A DNA stretch of 64,000 nucleotides, taken from NCBI GenBank assembly GCA_050260775.1, contig JBLNCP010000011.1:1-64000 (forward strand), given 5' to 3'. Origin of the DNA: CALABS01 sp050260775. Its GTDB lineage: Bacteria > Pseudomonadota > Alphaproteobacteria > Rhodospirillales > Magnetospirillaceae. This document shows, piece by piece, positions 25,195 through 33,291 of this stretch (its first letter is position 1; each line of letters opens with the position of its first letter). A program made the translations under genes and the position numbers. The notes below the pieces were generated by a model. It saw only the letters and a program-made list of their open reading frames with translations, did no database searches and was not told where the DNA came from.

Positions 25195-25230
25195 TTGATT
25201 CAGCGCAAAAGTGAAATTGATTCAGATCAA
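25195..25230 (+). promoter_or_regulatory. Perfect FNR/Dnr-type box with a second half-matching box
   Basis: Positions 25217-25230 read TTGATTCAGATCAA, an exact match to the FNR consensus TTGAT-N4-ATCAA. The nine bases TTGATTCAG also occur at 25195-25203, 22 bases (two helical turns) upstream, there followed by CGCAA. The perfect box is centred about 85 bases before the start of the 45-residue membrane peptide gene and just after the prk-like stop. Confidence 0.75.
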
Positions 25231-25308
25231 ATGACCAATGTTAAAGAAGGGGGGCACGGGGCCGCGCAGGATGGCCGCTAATTGGATCCCAGCCAATTGG
25301 AGCCCCCC

Positions 25309-25446
25309 ATGGCCTCGACCGTTTCCACCCATTCCATGCGCGACGAAGTCGTCGCCGCGATCCTCGGCATCGGCTTCCTGTGCATCGGCACCGTCGCCCT
25401 GATCGGCGCCGGCGGCCTCATGCTGTGGATCGCCGGCGTCCACTGA
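25309..25446 (+). CDS. 45-residue single-span membrane peptide
   Basis: A small gene preceded by a GGAG site. The product starts MASTVSTHSMRDEVVAAI and then has one hydrophobic helix (about residues 15-43, ending LMLWIAGVH) with one Cys. It resembles the small accessory subunits of respiratory complexes in size and layout only; no family is recognised. The perfect FNR-type box upstream implies induction under low oxygen or by nitrogen oxides. It is not overlapped by a better reading frame. Confidence 0.6.
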   Translation: MASTVSTHSMRDEVVAAILGIGFLCIGTVALIGAGGLMLWIAGVH

Positions 25447-25490
25447 GACGGCCCTGCTTGACCTGAGCCGGCCTGGAATGCCGCCCGGCC

Positions 25491-26654
25491 TCAGTCGCGG
25501 GCGGCCGCCCAGGTGGTAAGCCGCGCCACGGCGGCGTCGATGGCCGCGTCCGTCTTGGCGAAGCAGAAGCGCGCGTAGGTGCCGGCTCCGGCGCCGTCGT
25601 AGAAGGCGCTGACCGGAATGGCGGCGACGCCCGCCGCCTCGGTGAGGTGGCGGCAGAAGGCCGCGTCGTCGCCCGCGAACCCCAGGGGCCGGATGTCGGC
25701 GCTCAGGAAGTAGCTGCCCGCCGTCGGCAGCACCGCGAAGCCCGCCTGGCGCAGGCCGTCGGCCAGGCGGTCGCGCCGGCCGGCCAGCACGCCGGCCAGG
25801 CCTTCCACATAATCCCGCGCGTGGTCCAGTCCCCATGCCACCGCCGCCTGCAAGGCCGGCGGCGTGGTGAACGTCAGGTACTGGTGGGCCTTGGCCACCG
25901 GCGCCAGCAGCCCGGGCGCGGCCACCACCCAGCCGACCTTCCAGCCGGTCAGCGAAAAGATCTTGCCGGCCGATCCCACCTTGAGGCAGCGCTCCCGCAT
26001 GCCGGGCAGCGTCATCAGCGGCACGTGCCGCAATCCGTCATAGACCAGGTGCTCGTAGACCTCGTCGCAGATGGCCAGCGCGTCATGGCGTTCGAGCAGG
26101 CCGGCGAGGACACCGAGTTCGTCCATGTCCCAGACCTTGCCGCACGGGTTGGTGGGGCTGTTCAGCAGCACGAGCTTGGTGCGGGGCGAGAACGCCGCCT
26201 CCAACTCGGCGTGCGGCAGTGCCCATTCGGGCGGCACCAGGCGCACCAGCTTGGGCACCCCGCCGGCCCGCCGGATGATCGGCAGGTAGCTGTCGTAGAG
26301 CGGTTCGATCAGCACCACCTCGTCGCCGGGCTCGATGAGGCCGAACAGGCAGGCGGCCAGCGCTTCGGTGGCGCCCGAGGTCACCATCACCTCGGCCGGG
26401 TCGACGGCGAGCCCGTAATGGCGCGCCTCGTGGGCGGCCACCGCCTCGCGCAGGGCGGGCAGCCCCATCATGGACGGATATTGGTGCGGCCCCGCGGTGC
26501 AGGCGCGCGCGGCGGCGGCCACCACCGCCTCGGGCTCCAGGCCCTCGGGGAAACCCTGGCCCAGGTTGATGGCCCCGTGCAGCGCGGCCAGCCGCGACAT
26601 CGTCTCGAAGATGGTGGTGCCGCAGGCGGCAAACGTTCGGTTCGGCGGCTTCAC
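25491..26654 (-). CDS. Class I/II aminotransferase (KAT/methionine aminotransferase-like)
   Basis: A 387-residue fold-type I PLP aminotransferase. Motifs: INLGQGFPEGLEP near residue 30, SGATEALAACLFGLI, NSPTNPCGKVW, the Asp in CDEVYEHLVYDG and the PLP lysine in GSAGKIFSLTGWKVGW near residue 235. The profile fits kynurenine/methionine aminotransferases of the YbdL type. The best start is a GTG at 26654 with GGAAGG five bases upstream; the earlier ATG gives an untypical extension. It is divergent from glnB, sharing the 242-base region with the sigma-54 promoter. Confidence 0.87.
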   Translation of the reverse strand: MKPPNRTFAACGTTIFETMSRLAALHGAINLGQGFPEGLEPEAVVAAAARACTAGPHQYPSMMGLPALREAVAAHEARHYGLAVDPAEVMVTSGATEALAACLFGLIEPGDEVVLIEPLYDSYLPIIRRAGGVPKLVRLVPPEWALPHAELEAAFSPRTKLVLLNSPTNPCGKVWDMDELGVLAGLLERHDALAICDEVYEHLVYDGLRHVPLMTLPGMRERCLKVGSAGKIFSLTGWKVGWVVAAPGLLAPVAKAHQYLTFTTPPALQAAVAWGLDHARDYVEGLAGVLAGRRDRLADGLRQAGFAVLPTAGSYFLSADIRPLGFAGDDAAFCRHLTEAAGVAAIPVSAFYDGAGAGTYARFCFAKTDAAIDAAVARLTTWAAARD

Positions 26655-26828
26655 GGTGACCTTCCGGGTGGCGACGACTGTCTGTCTAGCATGTCCGAAA
26701 GCGGTGGGCGAGGGGGCGCCGGACCGGGCAGGCGGGATATGCCCAAGGAATGGGCGCGTTTGCCTCAAAAAGCGGCAGAATAATCAGGATTTCCGCCGAT
26801 GTTCGCGGATTCTTCCCGGTGTCCATTT

Positions 26829-26844
26829 GGCACGAGGCGTGCTA
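26829..26844 (+). promoter_or_regulatory. Sigma-54 promoter of glnB-glnA
   Basis: TGGCACGAGGCGTGCT fits the -24/-12 consensus TGGCACG-N4-TTGCW with one mismatch and correct GG-N10-GC spacing. Transcription would start near 26855, about 40 bases before glnB. This is the classic NtrC-controlled arrangement; no NtrC site was identified with confidence. Confidence 0.8.
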
Positions 26845-26896
26845 AATGGGAGGCCGCGAATGATGCTGGTTCCACGCTTACCGAAAGACGCGGGTC

Positions 26897-27235
26897 ATGA
26901 AGAAGATCGAAGCGATCATCAAGCCCTTCAAGCTGGACGAGGTGAAGGAAGCCCTGCATGAGGTCGGCCTTCAGGGGCTGACCGTGACCGAGGCCAAGGG
27001 CTTCGGCCGTCAGAAGGGGCACACCGAGCTTTACCGCGGCGCCGAGTACGTCGTGGACTTCCTGCCCAAGGTCAAGATCGAGCTGGTGATCGAGGATGCG
27101 CTGGTCGAGCGGGCCGTGGAGGCCATCCAGCAGGCCGCCCATACCGGCCGCATCGGCGACGGCAAGATCTTCATCACCAACGTCGAAGAAGCCATCCGTA
27201 TCCGCACCGGTGAGAGGGGCAGCGACGCCATCTGA
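26897..27235 (+). CDS. glnB: Nitrogen regulatory protein P-II (GlnB)
   Basis: A 112-residue trimeric signal protein sensing 2-oxoglutarate, ATP/ADP and, through uridylylation, glutamine. The T-loop (residues 37-55) includes Tyr51, the uridylylation site, in GAEYVVDFLPKVKIE; Asp at position 54 fits GlnB rather than GlnK. The C-terminal signature TGRIGDGKIFI is intact. It is the first gene of a glnB-glnA unit with 59 bases between them, as in other Rhodospirillales, and lies behind a sigma-54 promoter. Confidence 0.97.
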   Translation: MKKIEAIIKPFKLDEVKEALHEVGLQGLTVTEAKGFGRQKGHTELYRGAEYVVDFLPKVKIELVIEDALVERAVEAIQQAAHTGRIGDGKIFITNVEEAIRIRTGERGSDAI

Positions 27236-27294
27236 CCGGGGCGACCCGACCAAGTTTCTCTCCTGCAACCGTTTAACTTTCCAGGAATGTGACC

Positions 27295-28707
27295 ATGTCC
27301 GACGACGTCAAGAAGGTCCTCGAACTGATCAAGGAGCACGACGTTAAGTACGTCGACTTCCGCTTCACCGATCCCAAGGGCAAGTGGCAGCACACCGCCC
27401 AGCATGTCTGCACCGTCGATGAAGATCTGCTCACCGAGGGCATCATGTTCGACGGCTCGTCCATTGCCGGCTGGAAGAGCATCGACCAGTCCGACATGGT
27501 GCTGAAGCCCGATTGCAAGACCGCGGTGGTCGATCCCTTCGCGGCCCAGACCCAGATGGTCATCTTCTGCGACATCGTCGAGCCCGCCACCGGCCAGCTC
27601 TACGACCGCGACCCCCGTGCCATCGCCAAGCGCGCCGAGCGCTATGTCGTCGAGTCGGGCGTTGGCGACACCGCCTTCTTCGGCCCCGAGGCCGAGTTCT
27701 TCGTGTTCGACGACGTCAAGTTCAAGACCGGCATGAACGTCGGCTACTACGAGCTGAACTCCGAGGACGGCGCCGAGTCGTCGGGCAAGGACTTCTCCGA
27801 GGGCAACCTGGGCCACCGCCCGGGCGTCAAGGGCGGCTACTTCCCGGTCCCGCCGGTGGACAGCGCCGTCGACATGCGCGCCGAGATGCTGACCATCATG
27901 GCCGAGATGGGTCTGCCCATCGAGAAGCACCACCACGAGGTCGCCTCGTCGCAGCATGAGCTGGGCTGCAAGTTCGGCACCATGGTGCAGGCCGCCGACT
28001 GGATGCAGATCTACAAGTACGTCGTCCACAACGTGGCGGCGTCCTACGGCAAGTCCGCCACCTTCATGCCGAAGCCGATCTACGGCGACAACGGCTCGGG
28101 CATGCACGTGCACCAGTCGATCTGGAAGTCGGGCAAGCCGCTGTTCGCCGGTTCGGGCTACGCCGACCTGTCGGACACCGCGCTGTACTACATCGGCGGC
28201 ATCATCAAGCATGCCAAGGCGCTCAACGCCTTCACCAACCCGCTGACCAACAGCTACAAGCGCCTGATCCCCGGCTTCGAGGCTCCGGTGCTGCTGGCCT
28301 ACTCGGCCCGCAACCGCTCGGCCTCCTGCCGCATCCCGTACGCGACCAGCCCGAAGGCCAAGCGCGTCGAGATCCGCTTCCCCGATCCGGGCGCGAACCC
28401 CTACCTCGCCTTCGCCGCCATGCTGATGGCCGGTCTTGACGGTATCGCCAACAAGATCCACCCCGGCGATCCCATGGACAAGAACCTGTACGATCTGCCC
28501 CCCGAGGAGCTCAAGCAGGTCCCGACCGTGTGCGGCAGCCTGCGCGAGGCCCTCGAGTCGCTGCGTGCCGACAACGACTTCCTGTGCAAGGGCGATGTGT
28601 TCTCGAAGGAATTCATCGAGGCCTACATCGATCTCAAGTACGAAGAGGTCTACAAGTTCGAGCACACCCCGCATCCGGTCGAGTTCTCCATGTACTACTC
28701 GGTCTGA
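27295..28707 (+). CDS. glnA: Glutamine synthetase type I (GlnA)
   Basis: A 470-residue GSI-beta enzyme converting glutamate, ammonia and ATP to glutamine. Visible are MFDGSSIAGW, the metal-binding FFGPEAEFFVFD, SSQHELGCKFG, the ATP-binding stretch KPIYGDNGSGMHVHQS, the NRSASCRIPY glutamate-binding region, and the adenylylation site Tyr399 in KNLYDLPPEE, so GlnE control is expected. The ATG at 27295 has an AGGA site eight bases upstream; the GTG six bases earlier does not. A strong terminator follows. Confidence 0.98.
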   Translation: MSDDVKKVLELIKEHDVKYVDFRFTDPKGKWQHTAQHVCTVDEDLLTEGIMFDGSSIAGWKSIDQSDMVLKPDCKTAVVDPFAAQTQMVIFCDIVEPATGQLYDRDPRAIAKRAERYVVESGVGDTAFFGPEAEFFVFDDVKFKTGMNVGYYELNSEDGAESSGKDFSEGNLGHRPGVKGGYFPVPPVDSAVDMRAEMLTIMAEMGLPIEKHHHEVASSQHELGCKFGTMVQAADWMQIYKYVVHNVAASYGKSATFMPKPIYGDNGSGMHVHQSIWKSGKPLFAGSGYADLSDTALYYIGGIIKHAKALNAFTNPLTNSYKRLIPGFEAPVLLAYSARNRSASCRIPYATSPKAKRVEIRFPDPGANPYLAFAAMLMAGLDGIANKIHPGDPMDKNLYDLPPEELKQVPTVCGSLREALESLRADNDFLCKGDVFSKEFIEAYIDLKYEEVYKFEHTPHPVEFSMYYSV

Positions 28708-28731
28708 TTCGGGCCTGTCCGATCACAAGAA

Positions 28732-28761
28732 CCCCCGCCGGGAAACCGGCGGGGGTTTTTT
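28732..28761 (+). terminator. Intrinsic terminator after glnA
   Basis: A perfect 10-bp stem (CCCCCGCCGG / CCGGCGGGGG) with loop GAAA is followed directly by TTTTTT, 25 bases after the glnA stop. Confidence 0.95.
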
Positions 28762-28915
28762 GTTGCCCGGATGGCCGGATTGGCGGCGAGAGCCTGGGGA
28801 GGGATGAGGCGGGGCGTGTCGAGCGGTCGCGGAGATGCCCCCCGCTCCAGCGATGCCTCGGCCTCCCGGTCGGCTGCGGGGAGGGGGGCGACAGGAGGGC
28901 AGTGCCTGAGTGGCG

Positions 28916-29899
28916 CTACTGGAGGCCGTCTGTCTCGACGAAGCCCTTGCGCAGCCGGGCCTTGCTCCCCTCGACCTCCTCGGGCACCGCATTGCCCGGG
29001 CGGCTGACCACGAAGCGGTGGATGGCGCCGGATTGGTCGAAGGTGACGTCGTCGAGCTGTCCCACGGTCACCGCGCCGGACCGCACGCCAATCTTGCGAA
29101 GAGCAACCGCGCTGGTCCGTCCTTCGCCTAGGCGGAAGGCCGGCGCCTGCGTCATCAGACGGTCGGCCCGGTCGGGCGACAGCGGCAGCAGGATGGCCGG
29201 ATGCCCGACCTGGTCCGCCACCACGCCCCACGGCAGCAGGACCTGCTTGCCGGACAGCCCGCGCCCCTGCGATTCCATCACTGCCCCGAGGGCGCAGCCT
29301 CCGGAGAGCACGACGTCACTGACGCTGCCCAGACGATCGCCGGGCAGGGCGTGGACGCTCATGCCGACCATGCGGCTGAGCGGCCAGGTGCCGGAGGGCG
29401 GGGTGACCTGCTCCTCGATCTCCGCAACCGGAGCCTCGACCTTGGGCGTGTCCAGGTTCTTCAGCAGCAATTCCTTGATCCAGCCGGTGGGCACGAGACG
29501 GCGGTCGCGCTGGAATTCCATGATGGCCCGGCGGGTGTCGCGGTCCAGGTGACCGTCGGTGCGGGGGACGTCGTATCCGGCCTCGCGTAGCCGGGTCTGC
29601 ACCATGCGCACGGTGTCGGGGTCGTTCTGCTCGGCGACCGGCGGCACGAACAGCTCGTCCACCTCCAGCACCGCGGCGGTCACCGCCGGCTTGACCGGAG
29701 CGATCCGGGGCATGCGGCTGGCCGGGTCGGGGACGAGGGCGGCCCATTCGGCGGGGACGTTGGCCTGGGGGGCGCAGGCGGTCACCGCCTCGCGCACCTG
29801 CGTCGGCTCGGCCGGCACCTGGGCCTGGCCCGGCGCGGCGGGGTCTTCGCCGCCGGCAATGATCATTACCGCCACCAACAATCCCACCAGCGCGAACAT
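28916..29899 (-). CDS. Membrane-anchored peptidoglycan-binding protein with PRC-barrel-like C-terminus
   Basis: A 327-residue protein. Residues 1-17 form a hydrophobic N-terminal anchor or signal (MFALVGLLVAVMIIAGG). A PG_binding_1 domain lies at about residues 95-145 (VRMVQTRLREAGYDVPRTDG and TRRAIMEFQRDRR). The C-terminal half (about 180-320) is beta-rich with paired motifs like GDRLGSVSDVVLS and VGQLDDVTFDQSGAIHRFVV, which resemble two PRC-barrel repeats. The ATG at 29899 has a GGGAG site. It is divergent from the gene at 30084 and converges on the glnA terminator. Confidence 0.7.
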   Translation of the reverse strand: MFALVGLLVAVMIIAGGEDPAAPGQAQVPAEPTQVREAVTACAPQANVPAEWAALVPDPASRMPRIAPVKPAVTAAVLEVDELFVPPVAEQNDPDTVRMVQTRLREAGYDVPRTDGHLDRDTRRAIMEFQRDRRLVPTGWIKELLLKNLDTPKVEAPVAEIEEQVTPPSGTWPLSRMVGMSVHALPGDRLGSVSDVVLSGGCALGAVMESQGRGLSGKQVLLPWGVVADQVGHPAILLPLSPDRADRLMTQAPAFRLGEGRTSAVALRKIGVRSGAVTVGQLDDVTFDQSGAIHRFVVSRPGNAVPEEVEGSKARLRKGFVETDGLQ

Positions 29900-30083
29900 G
29901 ATCACTCCCCTGCCTGCCGTCGCCGCAGTTTTGCCAGGATCGGCACACCTTGTCGATGCCTTCCGCCTCCGGCGAATGAGGCGCGCCGCCGCAAGATGAG
30001 CGACGGGACCCAATGAACACTGGCATTGCCGGGCGGCCATCCCGACATCTGCAGGGGCGGTGGCGGCAAAGGAGTTCATGGTG

Positions 30084-30506
30084 ATGACCCTCAAGGAACT
30101 GCTTGTCCGCCGTCATGGCTATCGGCAGGGCGATTTCGGTTCGGCGGGCTTTGTCCGCGTCGACTTCGAAGAGGGCACCATCAGCCCCGTCTCACTGCAG
30201 GACATTTTCACCCCGAGGCGCAGCCCGGCCCGCGTCGTGCGCTTGGCCGCGCTGTTCCGCCCGGGCCAGGAGGTGACCGTCAAGGGGGTGGGCCGGATCC
30301 CCGCCCGCCGGTTCAAGGTGATCGAAGTGGGCCAAGACGGCCTGACGGTCGAGACGCCCGAGCATCAGGCGGCCTTCCTCGGCTGGCCTTCCCTGCGCCA
30401 CGGATTGAGCCGCCCCGAGTTGATCGTCCTGGCGGACACCGAGGCCGCCGATGCCTCTGTCAGACCCCGGCCGTCGGCGCCGCAGCGCCCCGCCGGCCCG
30501 GTCTGA
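30084..30506 (+). CDS. Conserved-looking protein of unknown function
   Basis: A 140-residue protein, mostly beta-strand in its first 100 residues (FVRVDFEEGTISPVSLQDI and RRFKVIEVGQDGLTVETP), with a Pro/Ala-rich tail. No signal peptide or membrane segment. An AAAGGAG site lies upstream; spacing is best for the ATG at 30084 (nine bases), though a GTG at 30081 and an ATG at 30078 are also possible starts. No family was recognised. It is followed by tRNA-Pro after 78 bases. Confidence 0.6.
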   Translation: MTLKELLVRRHGYRQGDFGSAGFVRVDFEEGTISPVSLQDIFTPRRSPARVVRLAALFRPGQEVTVKGVGRIPARRFKVIEVGQDGLTVETPEHQAAFLGWPSLRHGLSRPELIVLADTEAADASVRPRPSAPQRPAGPV

Positions 30507-30584
30507 ACTCCCGCCGCGCGCGCCCTCAAAATCCCTTTGCAGCCTCCGACGGTTGGCGCTATAAGGAGCGCCTCGCAGGCGACC

Positions 30585-30660
30585 GGAGTGTAGCTCAGCC
30601 TGGTAGAGCACTGTCTTCGGGAGGCAGGGGCCGGAGGTTCGAATCCTCTCACTCCGACCA
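30585..30660 (+). tRNA. tRNA-Pro (CGG)
   Basis: A full cloverleaf: acceptor CGGAGTG/CACTCCG, discriminator A with encoded CCA, D-arm GCTC...GAGC, anticodon stem CTGTC/GGCAG with loop TTCGGGA (anticodon CGG), T-arm with GGTTCGAATCC. The C1-G72 end pair is typical of bacterial tRNA-Pro. Confidence 0.97.
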
Positions 30661-30829
30661 GTAGAAACCCCGGCAGGTCGTGTCATCGACCGGCCGGGGT
30701 TTTTCTTTGGCGGGAAATCACCTTGCAGTTGGATTGCGCCCCGAATTGCGGTTATTGCCGGGTTGGGGACTGGCGGTTATCGCAAGATCCTGCTTTCATC
30801 GGCTATTCTCTTGGGCGGGCCTGGAAAGC

Positions 30830-32383
30830 ATGGTGAGTGGTTGGCCATCCTGGAGCGGCGCGCGGCTGCTTCTGGTGATCTCGGGGACCTGCGCCGCTCT
30901 CGCCGTCGCGGTGATGGCGCTGGTGGTCAAGGTCGATTACGACGGGACCATCCGCGAGGCGGAAGGCCGTAACGCCGTTCTCGCCCAGATCCTGGAGGAG
31001 CACGCCCGCCGTTCCTTCGACATCAGCAAGGCGGCGCTGCTCGATCTCAGCGACCACGTGCTGGTCGACGGCAAGCTCACGGTCACCCCGCCGCTGGCCG
31101 CGCGCATGAAGCGCTGGATCCACGATATTCCCGGAATTTCGTCGTTCTGGCTGATCGACGACCAGGGGCGCGCCGTCTACGTCACCATTCCCCAGAGCAC
31201 CGAGGGCTACAACTTTGCCGACCGGGCCTATTTCAAGGCCCATGCGGCGGGGGAGGAGTTCTACGTGAGCCCCATGACCCTGGGCAAGATCGACCGCAAA
31301 TGGTTTTTCTCGCTCAGCAAGCGCATCGTCGACAGCGATGGGCGGTTTCGCGGCCTGCTGATCGCCTCGATCCAGACCGAGTTCTTCGTCAGCACCTACG
31401 CCAAGCTCGGCCTCGCCCCCGCCGACAACATCGCCATCTACAAGACCGACGGCATGACCGTGGTGCGCCGGCTGGAAAATTGGGAGGGGGAGGTCGCTCC
31501 CTCCAACGCCAAGTCGGCCCTGTTCACCACCATGTTCCCGCAAAAGCCGGTGGGCATCTATGAATCGACCTCGCCGATCGACGGCATCCGGCGGATCATC
31601 GCCTACCGCTCGGTGGAGGGCTGGCCGCTGGTGGTCGCCAGCGGTTCCGAGCGCCAGGGCGTACTGCGCCCCTGGTACAAGCGGACCACCCAGAACGTCA
31701 CCTTTTGCGGCGTGGTGCTGCTGGTCCTGGGCGGCCTGACCTTCTGGAGCTATCGCCGGGTCCGCAGCGAAGAACTGGCACTCAGCAAGCACGCCGTCCT
31801 CCTGAACGAGGTCCACCACCGGGTCAAGAACAACCTCGCCATCGTCCAAAGCCTGCTGATGCTCGAGGCGAACCGGGCCGCACCGGAGGCGCAGGCCGGC
31901 TACCGCGACAGCATCGCCCGGGTCGAGGCCATGGGGCTCGTCCACCACCTGCTGTACGACCACCAGAGCTTCGAGGGCATCCAGGCCGCCGACTATCTTC
32001 ATCGCCTGTGCGAGGGATTGGAGCGCTCCGCGGGCGGGGTGCGCATCCACGTCGATGCCGAACCGGTGGAAACCCCGCTCGATTGCGCCGTCCCCATGGC
32101 CCTGATCGCCAATGAGATCATCACCAATGCGGTGAAGCACGCCTATCCCGAGGGCGGCGCCGGCGACGTCTTCGTGTCATTGCGCAAGGATGGGGGCGCC
32201 GTCCGGCTGCGGATCGCCGACAACGGCGGCGGGCTGTCCGCGACCGCCGCCGCGGGCAAGGAAACCGGCCTGGGCATGATGCTGGTCCGTCAGCTCACCC
32301 GCCAATTGCGGGGCGAGTTCGTCCTGGAAAGCGACGGCGGGACGGTGTTCACGCTGACCTTCCCCAGCCTATTGCCGGGGTGA
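30830..32383 (+). CDS. Membrane sensor histidine kinase, HisKA_2 type with dCache-like sensor
   Basis: A 517-residue kinase. A first membrane helix (about residues 12-35), a periplasmic sensor of about 250 residues resembling dCache (ISSFWLIDDQGRAVYVT, NFADRAYFKAHAAG, FFSLSKRIVDSDGRF), a second helix (VTFCGVVLLVLGGLTFW), then the HisKA_2 phosphoacceptor motif LLNEVHHRVKNNLAIVQSLL and an HWE/HisKA_2 ATPase with NEIITNAVKHAYP, DNGGGL and GLGMMLVRQL. No receiver gene is adjacent. The start at 30830 has a GGAAAG site. Kinases of this class in Alphaproteobacteria often feed the general stress response, which is only a hint here. Confidence 0.87.
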   Translation: MVSGWPSWSGARLLLVISGTCAALAVAVMALVVKVDYDGTIREAEGRNAVLAQILEEHARRSFDISKAALLDLSDHVLVDGKLTVTPPLAARMKRWIHDIPGISSFWLIDDQGRAVYVTIPQSTEGYNFADRAYFKAHAAGEEFYVSPMTLGKIDRKWFFSLSKRIVDSDGRFRGLLIASIQTEFFVSTYAKLGLAPADNIAIYKTDGMTVVRRLENWEGEVAPSNAKSALFTTMFPQKPVGIYESTSPIDGIRRIIAYRSVEGWPLVVASGSERQGVLRPWYKRTTQNVTFCGVVLLVLGGLTFWSYRRVRSEELALSKHAVLLNEVHHRVKNNLAIVQSLLMLEANRAAPEAQAGYRDSIARVEAMGLVHHLLYDHQSFEGIQAADYLHRLCEGLERSAGGVRIHVDAEPVETPLDCAVPMALIANEIITNAVKHAYPEGGAGDVFVSLRKDGGAVRLRIADNGGGLSATAAAGKETGLGMMLVRQLTRQLRGEFVLESDGGTVFTLTFPSLLPG

Positions 32384-32421
32384 AGGCCGGGCGGCGTCAG
32401 CCGCGACGCCGGCGGGAAGCG

Positions 32422-32547
32422 TCAGCCGGCAACGCCGGCCGGGAGGGTGGTGGCCCACACCAGGGTCGCGGCGCCGAGGATGGCGACGACGGCCATGGCG
32501 ATCCATGCCACGCGGTCGGGCGAGTTGTCGTCGGGGCGATCCGTCAT
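32422..32547 (-). CDS. 41-residue single-span membrane peptide
   Basis: A small minus-strand gene with an AGGAG site nine bases before its ATG. The product has a polar, acidic N-terminus (MTDRPDDNSPDRVAW) and one hydrophobic helix (IAMAVVAILGAATLVWATTL). It converges with the sensor kinase gene. No family is recognised, and with only 41 codons the call rests on the ribosome site and the clean membrane helix. Confidence 0.5.
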   Translation of the reverse strand: MTDRPDDNSPDRVAWIAMAVVAILGAATLVWATTLPAGVAG

Positions 32548-32620
32548 GGCGCTCTCCTGTTGCAAAGCCGCATCATCGCAGCCTCCGCCCGCCGAGGCGA
32601 CTTAAACTCCTTTCATCCGA

Positions 32621-32656
32621 CCGGGGAACCCGGCCATGGACCCCGGTGTTCCCCGG
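32621..32656. repeat. 9-bp inverted repeat overlapping a GGAAC-N17-TGTT motif
   Basis: CCGGGGAAC (32621-32629) and GTTCCCCGG (32648-32656) are perfect inverted copies. They overlap GGAAC-N17-TGTT, close to the EcfG stress promoter form GGAAC-N16/17-CGTT. The element lies 32 bases before the small gene at 32688. Confidence 0.4.
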
Positions 32657-32687
32657 CCAAGGACCCCAACCTTGGTGGGCGGCCCCC

Positions 32688-32945
32688 ATGGAACATTTCA
32701 TCAGCCGACATGCACTGGAAGTGGTGCAGGCCTTCGGCTTCGAGAGCGCAGTCGCCAGCGGACAGGTGCGGCTGATCATCGCCGACGAGGACGGCTACGA
32801 CGCCGTTCTCACCGAGCATGAGATCGCCGAACTGGCGGCGGGACTGGAATCGGACGAGGAGCCGACGGCGGTGTGGCAGCCGGACATGACGCCCTGGGAC
32901 CCGCCGGCCGGCTACCGTTCGCCCCCTCGCCAGTGGATGGAGTAG
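32688..32945 (+). CDS. Small protein of unknown function
   Basis: An 85-residue acidic protein (MEHFISRHALEVVQAFGF) with a Trp/Pro-rich C-terminus (TPWDPPAGYRSPPRQW). No signal peptide or membrane helix. It is preceded by an inverted repeat that overlaps a stress-promoter-like motif. A weak ribosome site makes the start uncertain, but the internal composition is protein-like. The function is not known. Confidence 0.5.
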   Translation: MEHFISRHALEVVQAFGFESAVASGQVRLIIADEDGYDAVLTEHEIAELAAGLESDEEPTAVWQPDMTPWDPPAGYRSPPRQWME

Positions 32946-33045
32946 CCTCCCCTTTCCGGGGCCCGTTTGCCCAGGCCGTCCGATCCGCCCGGCCAATGGA
33001 TGGTGCCCCGTGACCGCGCCACCTGTCGGGCAGGAGGGCACCCAC

Positions 33046-33291
33046 ATGCGGATGGTCCTGGTGATGCTGATGATGGTCGCGGCCCATGAGGCGGCGGCCG
33101 CCGATTTCTTCCTGGTCCAGTGGAAGAAGACCCACAGATGCGAGGTGGTGGTCAGATTGCCGGTCAGCGGCGATTACTGGACCCAACTGGCGGTCCTGCC
33201 GACCCGCTGGCAGGCGGTGCGCAAGCTCGAGGAGCTGCGGCGCATGCGGACCTGCCCGCCGGCCGTCAAGGCGGAGGAGTCCAAGCCCTGA
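33046..33291 (+). CDS. Small exported protein
   Basis: An 81-residue protein with a signal peptide of about 19 residues (MRMVLVMLMMVAAHEAAAA). The mature part of about 62 residues is basic with two Cys (HRCEVVVRLP and RMRTCPP) that could form a disulfide. An AGGAGG site eight bases before the ATG at 33046 fixes this start over an upstream GTG. No known domain was recognised. Confidence 0.6.
   Translation: MRMVLVMLMMVAAHEAAAADFFLVQWKKTHRCEVVVRLPVSGDYWTQLAVLPTRWQAVRKLEELRRMRTCPPAVKAEESKP

Noticed and set aside
27031..28674. 547-residue minus-strand reading frame opposite glnA
   Set aside because: Shadow of the highly conserved glnA, with no ribosome site or domain.
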